From NCBI RefSeq assembly GCF_014649375.1, contig NZ_BMSX01000012.1, positions 1 to 64,000 of the forward strand: a DNA stretch of 64,000 bases. Reading direction: 5' to 3'. The notes under the pieces were generated by a model. The model had not been told where the DNA came from and made no database searches. It saw only the letters and a list, made by a program, of their open reading frames with translations. The position numbers and the translations under genes are program-made. This document shows positions 48,076 to 56,621 of the stretch, piece by piece (the first letter of the stretch is position 1; each line of letters starts with the position of its first letter). Origin of the DNA: Streptomyces aurantiogriseus (GTDB taxonomy: Bacteria > Actinomycetota > Actinomycetes > Streptomycetales > Streptomycetaceae).

Positions 48076-49373
48076 AGGGCACCCTCGCACAGGTACGCAG
48101 TTACGAGCGCAGCGTCCAGCTGTTGATGGTCAACCAGTTCACCATCAACCTGGGCTTTTACATGCTGATGCCCTACCTGGCCGCCCACCTGTCCGGGACC
48201 CTCGGACTTGCCGGTTGGGTCGTCGGACTGGTCCTGGGTGTACGCAACTTCAGCCAGCAGGGCATGTTCCTCGTCGGCGGGACGCTCGCCGACCGCCTCG
48301 GCTACAAGCCGATGATCGTGGCCGGTTGCGTGCTGCGCACGGTCGGATTCGCCACCCTCGGCCTGGTCGACTCGTTGGCCGCCCTGATCGCCGCCTCCGC
48401 GGCCACCGGTCTGGCTGGCGCGCTGTTCAACCCGGCGGTCCGGGCGTATCTCGCCGCGGACGCGGGGGAGCGCAGGGTCGAGGCGTTCGCCCTGTTCAAC
48501 GTCTTCTACCAGGCCGGGATCTTGCTGGGCCCCCTCGTGGGCATGGTGCTGACCGGCGTGGACTTCCGCGTCACCTGCCTGGTCGCGGCCGGGATCTTCG
48601 CGCTGCTCAGCATCGTGCAGATTCGTGCGCTGCCGACACGACGGGCCGACGACTCCAAGGGCGGCAAGGAGGGACAGGACCGCGACGGCGTACTGGCCCA
48701 GTGGCGCGGCATCCTCGCCAACCGGCCGTTCCTGCTCTTCTCCGGCGCCATGATCGGCTCGTACGTCCTCTCCTTCCAGGTCTATCTCGCGCTGCCGCTG
48801 GAGGTACGACGGGTTGGCGGTGACGGTGAGTTCGGCACAGCAGCGGTGGCCGCGCTCTTCGCCGTCTCCGGCCTGAGCACGATCGTCGGCCAGACGCGGG
48901 TGACTGCCTGGTGCAAGGCCCGCTACGAGCCGGGCCAGGCCCTTACCCGGGGATTGGCCGCTATGGGCCTGGCCTTCGTGCCCCTGTTGCCGGCCAGTGC
49001 AGTGCCCGTCCCGGACTCCGGTGTGGGCCTGTGGCTGCTGGCCGCAGTACCGCCCATGCTGGCCGCGCTGCTGCTGGCCGTCGGCACGATGATCGCCTAT
49101 CCCTTCGAGATGGATACCATCGTCCGCCTCTCCGGTGACCGTCTCGTCGCCACGCACTACGGGCTCTACAACACCATCTGCGGAATCGGAATCACCCTCG
49201 GCAACCTTCTCACCGGCGCGGCGCTCGACGCCGCCCGCGAGGCAGGGATGCCCGCGCTGCCGTGGATCTGCTTGTGTGCGCTTGGCCTCGCATGCGCGGC
49301 CGCTCTGTACGGTCTGCGCCGCGCCGACCGCTTGACGACCCGGGCCGCTGAGCCGCAGCACGTCACTGCCTGA
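48072..49373 (+). CDS. MFS transporter coupled to the PLP enzyme
   Basis: 433 residues, 12 helices. Features: NQFTINLGFYMLMPYLAAHL in helix 1, motif A GGTLADRLGYKPMIVAGCVL and a middle loop rich in Lys/Asp (RRADDSKGGKEGQDRDG). It resembles MdtH-type exporters. It starts with GTG inside the stop of the preceding gene, so stoichiometric expression is expected. Most likely exports, or imports a precursor of, the PLP enzyme's product (inference). Confidence 0.85.
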   Translation: MKGTLAQVRSYERSVQLLMVNQFTINLGFYMLMPYLAAHLSGTLGLAGWVVGLVLGVRNFSQQGMFLVGGTLADRLGYKPMIVAGCVLRTVGFATLGLVDSLAALIAASAATGLAGALFNPAVRAYLAADAGERRVEAFALFNVFYQAGILLGPLVGMVLTGVDFRVTCLVAAGIFALLSIVQIRALPTRRADDSKGGKEGQDRDGVLAQWRGILANRPFLLFSGAMIGSYVLSFQVYLALPLEVRRVGGDGEFGTAAVAALFAVSGLSTIVGQTRVTAWCKARYEPGQALTRGLAAMGLAFVPLLPASAVPVPDSGVGLWLLAAVPPMLAALLLAVGTMIAYPFEMDTIVRLSGDRLVATHYGLYNTICGIGITLGNLLTGAALDAAREAGMPALPWICLCALGLACAAALYGLRRADRLTTRAAEPQHVTA

Positions 49374-49390
49374 CCCTGCCGTAACAGGTC

Positions 49391-49425
49391 CAAGGGGGCG
49401 GGCGCTGTCCAGCACCCGCCCCCTT
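49391..49425. terminator. Hairpin after the PLP-MFS operon
   Basis: CAAGGGGGCGGG (49391-49402) pairs with CCCGCCCCCTTG (49414-49425), and an inner GCT/AGC extends the stem. It lies 17 nt past the MFS stop. Confidence 0.85.
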
Positions 49426-49478
49426 GAACGTGGCACTCACCGAGCAGGACCGTGCCCGGCGCTACTCGGTCCCTGAAT

Positions 49479-49618
49479 TCAGCGGCGGCTGACTTGGCCA
49501 GGCTCGCTGTCCGTTTTCTCCTCGATGCGGCCGACCTTCCAGACCACCAGGGCCAGCGCCCAGGTGGCGAAGAACAGGCCGACGATGACGTAGCCGACGA
49601 TGTTCAGGCCGAGGTGGA
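49479..49618 (-). pseudogene. HoxN/NixA-type nickel/cobalt transporter, C-terminal fragment
   Basis: The minus-strand frame reads HLGLNIVGYVIVGLFFATWA then LALVVWKVGRIEEKTDSEPG and QVSRR before the stop at 49479. This is the last helix and tail of NiCoT permeases. Everything upstream is replaced by the NuoB-like gene, so only about 45 of ~350 residues remain. Confidence 0.75.
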
Positions 49619-49621
49619 GAC

Positions 49622-50717
49622 GTGGGCCTTACCTCTTCGACAATTGCTCGCTGTCGCACCATCCGCGTTGATGCGAGCGACCGCTCGACTCTGCGGATCA
49701 GCTTCAGCAGTTCCGGACGAAGCTGTTCGGCGGGCACGCCCGCAAGCACGTCGTCCCGCAGTCGGCGCGCGCGTGCGGCGGAGTCCCTCCAGCCGACCAC
49801 CGCGAGGAACCGCCCGAGACTGTCCAGGTGGGCTCCACACCGACGGCGGGCCGCACTGTTGCGGGTCACGTGCTCACCGCAGGCGGCCCGCAGCCAGGGC
49901 TCGCTCCAGAACGGATCGGAGGCGGAGTCGACCTGGACGTGGGCGACCTCGGCCTCCTGGACAAGGTCACCTTGGAGGGAGAGATGCAGGATCAGGCCGT
50001 GCGGCCAGTCGTTGAGGGCGGGACCCAGTGGGACATGGAGGAGATCGAGCCGCAACTCGTCACGATCGTCGGCGCGTCGGCCATCGGCAGCCCTGCGATG
50101 GTCATTTCACCCATGCCGTGCCCTGCGTGACCGTCGTGAGCGGAGGGACCTTGCTCCTCCCCGGATTCGTGCTGATCGGCAGAGCCGTTGTGATGCTCGT
50201 GCTCGGACGACTCCTGGTGATCGGAGTGCTCGTCGTGCTCATGAGAGGGCTTGTGGTGTCCCTGGTGGTCGTGCTGAGCGTCGTTTCCGGTTCCAGGGTG
50301 GTGCGCTTCGCGGGCAGGACGCCCCTTGGAATGGTGATCCTTCGCCGGTGAAGACGGCTGGACCTCGGCGGCAGCCGCACCCTCCTCTGTGGTCTGGGGC
50401 TCCTGCCCGCCCTGGGTGAGCAAAGCGGTGCCTGCGGCCAGCTTCTCTTCCACGTCGGCGATTCGGCTCAGGGTTACCAGCGCCTTCGGGCTCGGCACCT
50501 GCCGCCGCACGGCGTCCAACCAGCCGGCGTCGGTCGACTCGGGCGATCCAGCGACGACCAGCAGGTCCGCAGCGGCCGGTCCATCGACCACCGGCCACCC
50601 CAGCCGACGCAATTCGGCCTCGGCCGCCAGCCTGATCGCCGTCGAGCCCGGCCATCCGACCAGCAGCACTCCCGGTCGGGAAGCGGCCGCGTGTCTTAGC
50701 GCGCCTCTCAGGCCCAT
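49622..50717 (-). pseudogene. NuoB-like His-rich protein of a nuo2-type cluster, frameshifted
   Basis: First frame (50717 to ~50060): GVLLVGWPGSTAIRLAAEAE, AADLLVVAGSPESTDAGWLD, a His/Glu-rich linker (about 150-215), then HGMGEMTIAGLPMADA. A probable 1-bp deletion near 50066-50072 moves the rest into another frame: DDRDELRLDLLHVPLGPALN, FWSEPWLRAACGEHVTRNSA and LDSLGRFLAVVGWRDSAARA to about 49630. The N-terminal fold looks like the NuoB 20-kDa subunit without its Fe-S cysteines. It overlaps the nuoA stop by 10 nt. The true C-terminus is unclear. Confidence 0.65.
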
Positions 50718-51067
50718 CGGAACGCCCCCTCGCGCCAGGCATAAGCGACACCCGCGAACAGGATTCCGAGGAACAGGAACATCTCGACAACGGCACTCGT
50801 GCCGACGTCGGACACCACCTTCACCCACGGGTACATGAACAGCATCTCCATGTCGAAGGCCAGGAAAATCATGGTGACCGGGTACCAGCGCACATGGAAT
50901 CGGGAGAAGGCATGCTCTTGCGGTGACAGCCCTCCGCTGAACGGGCCGGCGTCCAATGGTTCCCGACCTTCGGTGAGCCACGCCCTCAACCCGTACAAGG
51001 CCAGAGATCCACCGGTGACGACACCGAGGAGAACCAGTAAGGGTTCCCATTCACTCATCCCGACCAT
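50708..51067 (-). CDS. nuoA: NADH-quinone oxidoreductase subunit A
   Basis: 119 residues, three helices, typical NuoA/Ndh3: helix 1 WEPLLVLLGVVTGGSLALYG, the cytoplasmic loop GLSPQEHAFSRFHVRWYPVT, then MIFLAFDMEMLFMYPWVKVV with the conserved Asp/Glu pair and a last helix. It resembles the A subunit of the secondary (nuo2) complexes of Streptomyces. No other intact nuo gene follows, so it is an orphan here. GGAG is 8 nt before ATG 51067; ATG 51058 is an alternative. Confidence 0.85.
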   Translation of the reverse strand: MVGMSEWEPLLVLLGVVTGGSLALYGLRAWLTEGREPLDAGPFSGGLSPQEHAFSRFHVRWYPVTMIFLAFDMEMLFMYPWVKVVSDVGTSAVVEMFLFLGILFAGVAYAWREGAFRWA

Positions 51068-51250
51068 GCTCTCGTCTCCAGCCAGCGGCCCCTTGGAGGC
51101 ACGCCCGACCATGCTCGTCGAGAACAACGCCTCCGCGCCGTTCTGCGTAAGCGGAGTGCCCGATCTCTCCCGGCCCGCCGAGGTCGCCCTGTCCAGACCG
51201 ACGGGTCGTCTCGCCCGTCTCCACGCCAAAGATCACCAGGGTGCGCCTGG

Positions 51251-52351
51251 TCACCACGTGCCGTCGGATGGGAGTTGCAGGCACAGTTGGTAGCCGCCGT
51301 CTGTGGTGGGTCCGCAGGTGACGGTGCCGCCGAGGAGCTCGGCACGCTGACGCAGCCCGACCAGGCCGTGGTTGGCACTGGGAAGGGGCAGAGCGGGTCG
51401 GGTCGGTGCCGTATTGGTGACGGTGACACGGACATTCGTTCCCTTCTGGCTGATGCGGATGGCCGCTGACGCGCCGGGGGCGTGCTTGCGCACGTTGGTC
51501 AGGGCCTCCTGGACGGTGCGGTAGACAGCGCGCTGCACTGGCGGTGGAAGGCTGCCGGACAGGTCCGTCCGCAGCTCGGCCTCGATGCCGCTGTTGTCGA
51601 CCAGTTGCTGGAGGTCGGCCAGGGTGGGCTGCGGGACCAGTTCCGTGGGACGGCTCCCGGAGGCACGCAGGACGCTGACCATGTGCCGCAACTCGTCCAA
51701 GGTCTGCACGCTCAGCCTCCGGATCGTGGCCGCGGCCTGTCTTACTTCTGCGTCCCGGCTGCCGACCTGGAGTGCTCCGGCCCGCACCGCGATAAGGCTG
51801 ACCTGGTGGGAGACCACGTCGTGCATTTCTCGAGCGAGTGTCGTGCGTTCCTTGGCCAGCACGGTCTGGGCGGTCAGCTGCCGCTCGTGGTCGCGCGCCT
51901 GGGAGATCTCGGCGAGTCGCAGCGACAGATCACGTCGCGTCTGGACGAGCTGGCCGAGGAAGACGGGTGCGGCCGCCGTTGCCGCTGTGTACGCCAGGGC
52001 GATGAAGGTCGACGGTGCTGACAGGTCCAGGTCCGGTGAGGGCCACGAGGTCCTGTCGCTGAACGTGAACGCCACCGCACAGACGGCCAGGAGGGCGCGG
52101 CGCCGGGTGAGTGAGGCGAGTGTGTACAGCGCGGCCAGGGCGGCGATCACCGCGTCGGAGAGGAGGACGGCGGGGAGGGTGAGCAGGAAAGTGAGCAGCG
52201 GCAGATGACGGCGCAGAAGAAGAGCGAAGGCGGCGGCCAGGGCGCAGACCATGCGCAGTGGCTCGGAGGTGTCGAGATGGGCCCAGACATCGAGCAGAGA
52301 GGCTCCGACGAGGGCGGCGTCCAGCAGCGGGGCGGGCAGGCGGGTGCTCAT
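51251..52351 (-). CDS. NarL-type sensor histidine kinase
   Basis: 366 residues. About five N-terminal hydrophobic segments (to ~135), a HisKA_3 dimerisation domain with the phospho-acceptor in LAREMHDVVSHQVSLIAVRA (His ~175), and an HATPase_c domain (RTVQEALTNVRKHAPGASAA; HGLVGLRQRAELLGGTVTC). No extracellular sensor domain is visible, so it may sense within the membrane. The start overlaps the response-regulator stop (ATGA). The ligand is unknown. Confidence 0.9.
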   Translation of the reverse strand: MSTRLPAPLLDAALVGASLLDVWAHLDTSEPLRMVCALAAAFALLLRRHLPLLTFLLTLPAVLLSDAVIAALAALYTLASLTRRRALLAVCAVAFTFSDRTSWPSPDLDLSAPSTFIALAYTAATAAAPVFLGQLVQTRRDLSLRLAEISQARDHERQLTAQTVLAKERTTLAREMHDVVSHQVSLIAVRAGALQVGSRDAEVRQAAATIRRLSVQTLDELRHMVSVLRASGSRPTELVPQPTLADLQQLVDNSGIEAELRTDLSGSLPPPVQRAVYRTVQEALTNVRKHAPGASAAIRISQKGTNVRVTVTNTAPTRPALPLPSANHGLVGLRQRAELLGGTVTCGPTTDGGYQLCLQLPSDGTW

Positions 52352-53031
52352 GATCTCTTCTGGTCCCGCGGCGGCTTGAGCAGGCCGGCTCGTTCCGCGA
52401 GCAGGGCGGCCTGGACGCGGCTGCCCACCTCCAATTTGGTGAGGATGGCGCTGACATGATCTTTGATCGTGCCGGTGCTCAGGTGCATCCGTGCGGCGAT
52501 GTCGGTGTTGGACAGTCCCTCGGCGATGGATGTGAGTACGGCGCGCTCGCGGTCGGTCAGCCGGTCGAGACTGCGGGCGGCGTCTTCCTGTAGGCCGGCG
52601 TTCAGGTAGCCGTCCACGACGGTCCGGGTGACCTTGGACGACAGCACGGTGCTGCCGTCGGCCAGGGCTCGTACCAGGGAGGGCAGTTGCTCGGGGTCGG
52701 TGTCCTTGAGCAGGAAGCCGGCGGCGCCCGAGCGGAGTGCCGTGGCAACGTACTCGTCCATGCCGAACGTCGTGAGCATGGCCACTACGGGAGGGTGCGG
52801 CAACCGACGGAGAGAGGCCAGGACGGTGAGGCCGTCCACGTCAGGCATCCGGATGTCCAGCAGCACGACATCGGGACGTTTTTCCTGCGCCGTTCGGACT
52901 GCCTGACCGCCGGGAACCGCCGCCACGACCTCAATGCCGTCGGTCGCCTCGAGGATGTGCTGGAGGCCCGTACGGATCAATGCCTCGTCGTCGACCACCA
53001 TCACCCGGATCACGCGTGCTCCAGTCGCCAT
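52348..53031 (-). CDS. NarL/LuxR-type response regulator
   Basis: 227 residues. Receiver domain with DD in VMVVDDEALIRTGLQHILEA, the phospho-Asp (~59) in VVLLDIRMPDVDGL and Lys in GFLLKDTDPEQL. LuxR HTH: LDRLTDRERAVLTSIAEGLS then NTDIAARMHLSTGTIKDHVS. ATG 53031 or the in-frame GTG at 53040 may be used; no strong ribosome binding site is seen. Upstream gene of a kinase-coupled pair. Targets are unknown. Confidence 0.9.
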   Translation of the reverse strand: MATGARVIRVMVVDDEALIRTGLQHILEATDGIEVVAAVPGGQAVRTAQEKRPDVVLLDIRMPDVDGLTVLASLRRLPHPPVVAMLTTFGMDEYVATALRSGAAGFLLKDTDPEQLPSLVRALADGSTVLSSKVTRTVVDGYLNAGLQEDAARSLDRLTDRERAVLTSIAEGLSNTDIAARMHLSTGTIKDHVSAILTKLEVGSRVQAALLAERAGLLKPPRDQKRS

Positions 53032-53339
53032 AGGGCCCACTGTCCGATTCGTACCACGCCGGGGGCGGTCCTGCGGGTGCCCGACACCGCATGCGGCCAG
53101 GTGGCGGGGGTGTGCCAGCCAGTCGGCGGGGCCGGTTCCGGACATGTGCCGGATGGTTGCCGTGTGCAGCTTTGCCTGACTGTGGAGGTCGGAGGTCGTG
53201 CCCCGCATCGCCACCACACCCGTCTGCCTGATCAGCCGACCGGCAGAAGCACAAAGCTTGCATCACGCAACCAGAGCCTCCGTGATATCGGGCCGAAAGA
53301 AGCCATCCGGCTGCTGTTGGGCAGGAAGGGATCAGTCAC

Positions 53340-53978
53340 GTGACGATCTGTCTGACGATTCTGCGTGCGGTCGCCGGGGACGACACCGGCGGCGTGGTCT
53401 TCGATGACGGTGCCCTGAGTAAGTCCGGCCTGGGGGAAGCAGGCACCACCGTCACAGCCCTGCCTCGATACTCGGCAGCCTTCCGGGGACCTTCGGCCCG
53501 CTGTGCGCAGACCGCTCAAGTCCTCGGCCTCAAGGCCGCACTCGAGCCCGCGCTACGCGACTTTGACTACGGAGAGTGGCGCGGCCGCACAGCCGCCGAA
53601 GTCGCCGCCACCGACCCCTACCGGTTCTCCGCTTGGCTGACCGACCCCGATGCCACGCCTCACGGTGGCGAGTCCGTGCGCCAGCTCTGCCAACGGTTCA
53701 CGAACTGGCTGAGCAGTCTGCCGTCTCAAACGGACCACATACTGGCTGTCACCGAACCAGCCGTTATTCGGGCTGCGCTTGTGCACGCTCTGTCAGCACC
53801 TGTGAGAGCCTTCTGGCACCTCGAAGTGCCACCTCTGGTCATGGTGTCTCTTGCACCGCGTTGCCGATCGTTGGAACCAGGTCCGTCTACGTGGGAGAGC
53901 GCCGTGAGCAATGCTCAAGACCTGTGGATCAGCCCTGGGAGGGACGCGGAGGGCGCACCTTCCCGAATGATCTCTTGA
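53340..53978 (+). CDS. Histidine-phosphatase-fold protein lacking catalytic His, probable C-terminal frameshift
   Basis: 212 residues of the phosphoglycerate-mutase-like fold: GPSARCAQTAQVLGLKAALE, LRDFDYGEWRGRTAAEVAAT, DPDATPHGGESVRQLCQRFT and LAVTEPAVIRAALVHALSAP. The usual RHG is RAVAG, and the second His (THGGVIR) is a Glu (TEPAVIR). A +1 frame near 53853 reads HRVADRWNQVRLRGRAP to a stop at 53907, which looks like the original end, so the annotated tail is probably out of frame. GGAAGGG precedes GTG 53340. Binding rather than catalysis is likely. Confidence 0.7.
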   Translation: MTICLTILRAVAGDDTGGVVFDDGALSKSGLGEAGTTVTALPRYSAAFRGPSARCAQTAQVLGLKAALEPALRDFDYGEWRGRTAAEVAATDPYRFSAWLTDPDATPHGGESVRQLCQRFTNWLSSLPSQTDHILAVTEPAVIRAALVHALSAPVRAFWHLEVPPLVMVSLAPRCRSLEPGPSTWESAVSNAQDLWISPGRDAEGAPSRMIS

Positions 53979-54028
53979 TGGTCACCGAGTAGGCCCGCGT
54001 TCGCAGCGCGGGTCGGGAAGGCACGTCC

Positions 54029-54820
54029 GTGCTCAGCGTAGTCACTGCCGACGGTTCCATGGAGTCCGGTTCCCTGATCGACGAGATCGTGCGCGAGGGC
54101 GCCCGCCGGATGCTCGCCGCCGCGCTGGAGGCCGAAGTCCACCAGTACATAGCCGAGTTGGCGGCGGAGACCGACGGAGCCGGGCGCCGCTTGGTGGTCC
54201 GCAACGGCCACCACCGGCCCCGCACCGTGGTCACCGCGGCCGGCCCGGTGGAGGTGAAGGCCCCTCGCGTGAACGACAAGCGCGTGGACGAGGCCACCGG
54301 CGAGCGCAAGCGGTTCTGGTCCTGCTCGGGGTTCGCCTGGACGGCACCAAGGAGCTGATCGCGCTGGCCGAGGGCCTGCGCGAGTCCACCGAGTCGTGGG
54401 CCGACCTGCTGCGCGACTGCCGCAGGCGTGGCATGCGTGATCCCGAGCTGGTGATCGGCGACGGCGCGATGGGGCTGTGGAAGACGCTGGCCGAGGTGTT
54501 CCCGGCTGCCCGGCACCAGCGGTGCTGGGTCCCAAGGCCCGAAATGTCACGAACTGCCTGCCGAAGTCCGCGCAGTCGGGTGCAACGAAGGCGGAGATCT
54601 ACAACGCCGAGGACCGCGCGCACGCCGAGAAGGCCATCGAGGCGTTCGCGAAGACTTACGGCGTGAAGTGCCCAAGGCCGTCGCGAAGATTACCGAGACC
54701 GGGAGGAGCTGCTGGCGTTCTACGACTTCCCAGCCGAGCACTGGATCCACCTGCGGACCACGAACCCCATCGAGTCGACGTTCTCCACGGTCAAGCTCCG
54801 CACCAAGGTCACTCGCGGTG
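54029..54820 (+). pseudogene. IS256-family transposase, internally deleted and frameshifted
   Basis: Pieces in three frames: SLIDEIVREGARRMLAAALE then AEVHQYIAELAAETD, VVRNGHHRPRTVVTAAGPVE; LGLDGTKELIALAEGLREST then ESWADLLRDCRRRGMRDPEL and VIGDGAMGLWKTLAEVFPAA; then TKAEIYNAEDRAHAEKAIEA and EHWIHLRTTNPIESTFSTVK then LRTKVTR. The catalytic DG region and the ~50 residues around the first Asp are partly missing, and the C-terminal end is absent. It cannot be active. No inverted repeats were identified. Confidence 0.85.
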
Positions 54821-55210
54821 CCGAAGTTCTCCCATTTGCTCACCACGCGATTCGGCAACGCGGTGGCAGTGAACATGTGGAACCCATACACCTGGAAGCC
54901 CGCGCCGGCCCAGGCCGGTATCATCCCGCCGCGCCTCAAGGGGGCGAAGCGGTGGCAGTGGGGGGCGGCACCGAAGGACGGCTTCCACGTGCTGAGGCAC
55001 ACCTACGCCTCGATCATGCTGGAGGCGGGGGAGTCTGTGGTGACGTTGGCGCGGTGGCTTGGGCACTCCTCACCTGCTGTCACGCTCGGTTACTATGCTC
55101 ACTTCATGCCGGAGGCCGGCAGCAAGGGGCGCAACGCCATTGACGGACTGCTGGGGAGCTCTGCAGATCAGTGTGCCAGTCGAAACTCCCCAGATTCTCC
55201 CCAGGGCTGA
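54817..55210 (+). pseudogene. int: Tyrosine recombinase (phage-type integrase), C-terminal fragment
   Basis: About 130 residues fused directly to the broken transposase: KFSHLLTTRFGNAVAVNMWN, RLKGAKRWQWGAAPKDGFHV, LRHTYASIMLEAGESVVTLA, RWLGHSSPAVTLGYYAHFMP. Visible catalytic residues are HxxR (HVLRHT), the H of LGHSS and the Tyr nucleophile in GYYAHF; the first Arg and N-terminal DNA-binding domains are missing. The stop is 80 nt before the HipA-like gene, the position expected for an integrase beside its attachment site. Confidence 0.85.
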
Positions 55211-55289
55211 TCGCGGCTGACTCTCTGGGCTGTGCGCGTCACCGGTGTGCCATTGAATGCAAGGCAACCTAGATAGATGGCCTGGGAAA

Positions 55290-56045
55290 ATGCTGACTGA
55301 AGTCACCGCGACCCGTTACATCACGCCTCTGCGTGAGGGCGGCTCGCTGCCGGGGCTCGTGGAGGCCGACGACCTCGGGACCTACGTCCTGAAGTTCACC
55401 GGCGCCGGACAGGGCCGCAAGACGCTCGTCGCCGAGGTGGTCTGCGGTGAACTCGCCCGCCGGCTGGGCCTGCGGGTGCCCCGCCTGGTGACCGTCGCAC
55501 TCGACCCGGTGCTGGGGCTCGGCGAACCCGACCAGCAGGTGCAGGAACTGCTGAGATCCAGCGGCGGCACCAACCTCGGCATGGACTTCCTGTCCGGAGC
55601 CCTGGGCTTCGACCCGCTCGCCTTCCCGGTCGGCCCCGAGGAGGCCGGCCGGATCCTGTGGTTCGACGCGCTCGTCAACAACGTCGACCGCTCCTGGCGC
55701 AACCCCAACCTGCTCGTGCACCGCGGCGACCTCTGGCTCATCGACCACGGCGCCACCATGATCTGGCACCACAACTGGCCCTCCGCCGAGACCTCCGCCG
55801 CCCGCCCCTACGACGCCACGGACCACGCCCTCGCCCGCTTCCGGCCGGACACCGCCGCCGCGGCCGCCGAGCTGGCCCCTCTGGTCACCGCCGACCTCCT
55901 CGCCGAGGTCACCGCCGAGATCCCGGACGTCTGGCTCGCCGACGAGCCCGGCTTCGACACCCCGGACGCGCTGCGCCGTGCCTACGCGGCACCCCTCCTC
56001 GCGCGCGCCGCCGTCATCCACGAACGCATCAAGGGGGCCGAGTGA
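55290..56045 (+). CDS. HipA-like kinase-fold protein
   Basis: 251 residues of the HipA/PI-kinase-like group found with DUF3037 in many bacteria. N-terminus MLTEVTATRYITPLREGGSL; a nucleotide-binding Lys probably in YVLKFTGAGQGRKTLVAEVV; a catalytic loop DALVNNVDRSWRNPNLLVHR with the metal-binding LWLIDHGAT. The real HipA toxin has a longer N-terminal domain that is absent. GGGA precedes the ATG. The first ~65 nt are duplicated at 9977, so the 5' end may have been supplied by an integrated element. Overlaps the next gene (GTGA). Confidence 0.8.
   Translation: MLTEVTATRYITPLREGGSLPGLVEADDLGTYVLKFTGAGQGRKTLVAEVVCGELARRLGLRVPRLVTVALDPVLGLGEPDQQVQELLRSSGGTNLGMDFLSGALGFDPLAFPVGPEEAGRILWFDALVNNVDRSWRNPNLLVHRGDLWLIDHGATMIWHHNWPSAETSAARPYDATDHALARFRPDTAAAAAELAPLVTADLLAEVTAEIPDVWLADEPGFDTPDALRRAYAAPLLARAAVIHERIKGAE
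55339..55354 (+). repeat. Candidate attR core, 16-bp direct repeat
   Basis: GCGGCTCGCTGCCGGG, identical to 10026-10041 and in the same codon context of the HipA-like frame. It is about 130 nt after the integrase-fragment stop. Confidence 0.55.
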
Positions 56046-56458
56046 ACGAGCGCCACATCATCAGGGCGAGCGAGGCGAACGACCGGGACGTCTACGAGTA
56101 CGCCCTGCTGCGCGTCGTCCCCCGCGTCGAGCGCGGCGAGTGCATCAACGCCGGCGTGCTCGTCTACTGCCGCGCCCAGGCCTTCGTCGGCGCCCGCACC
56201 TACCTCGACGAGGCGCGGCTGCTGGCCCTCGACCCGGACGCGGACGTGGCCGGCGTGCGAGCGGCACTGAGCGCCGTCGAGAGCGTGTGCGCCGGCGGTG
56301 CGGGGGCCGGGCAGGCGGCCGCGGACGACGCCGGGCGGCGCTTCCGCTGGCTGATCGCGCCCCGCTCGACGGTCGTCCAGCCGGGGCCCGTGCACACCGG
56401 GCTCACCACCGATCCCGCGGCCGAGGCACAGCGGTTGCTGGACCTCCTGGTGAGGTAA
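56042..56458 (+). CDS. DUF3037 protein, partner of the HipA-like kinase
   Basis: 138 residues: YEYALLRVVPRVERGECINA then GVLVYCRAQAFVGARTYLDE, the conserved DUF3037 core, ending HTGLTTDPAAEAQRLLDLLV. The GTG start lies within the stop of the kinase-like gene, so the pair is translationally coupled. The two-gene module is widespread and its role is undescribed; toxin-antitoxin-like function is only a guess from the HipA fold. Confidence 0.85.
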   Translation: MNERHIIRASEANDRDVYEYALLRVVPRVERGECINAGVLVYCRAQAFVGARTYLDEARLLALDPDADVAGVRAALSAVESVCAGGAGAGQAAADDAGRRFRWLIAPRSTVVQPGPVHTGLTTDPAAEAQRLLDLLVR

Positions 56459-56621
56459 TGGATCACATGCGCCGGGTGTGCCGTTGACACCGGGTGCCAT
56501 GGCTTCTAGCGTCACCTGTGCCGAAGGTACTAAGCGGTCGCTCACCTGACGGGCGTACCGTGGAGCCGCAGAGGACCAACCCCAGGCGTTCAGGCTTTCT
56601 CGAGGGCGAGGAGATCCAGCA

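Noticed and set aside
55211..55289. tRNA gene as integrase attachment site
   Set aside because: No cloverleaf or CCA-proximal sequence is visible; the duplicated HipA-like 5' end is a better candidate.
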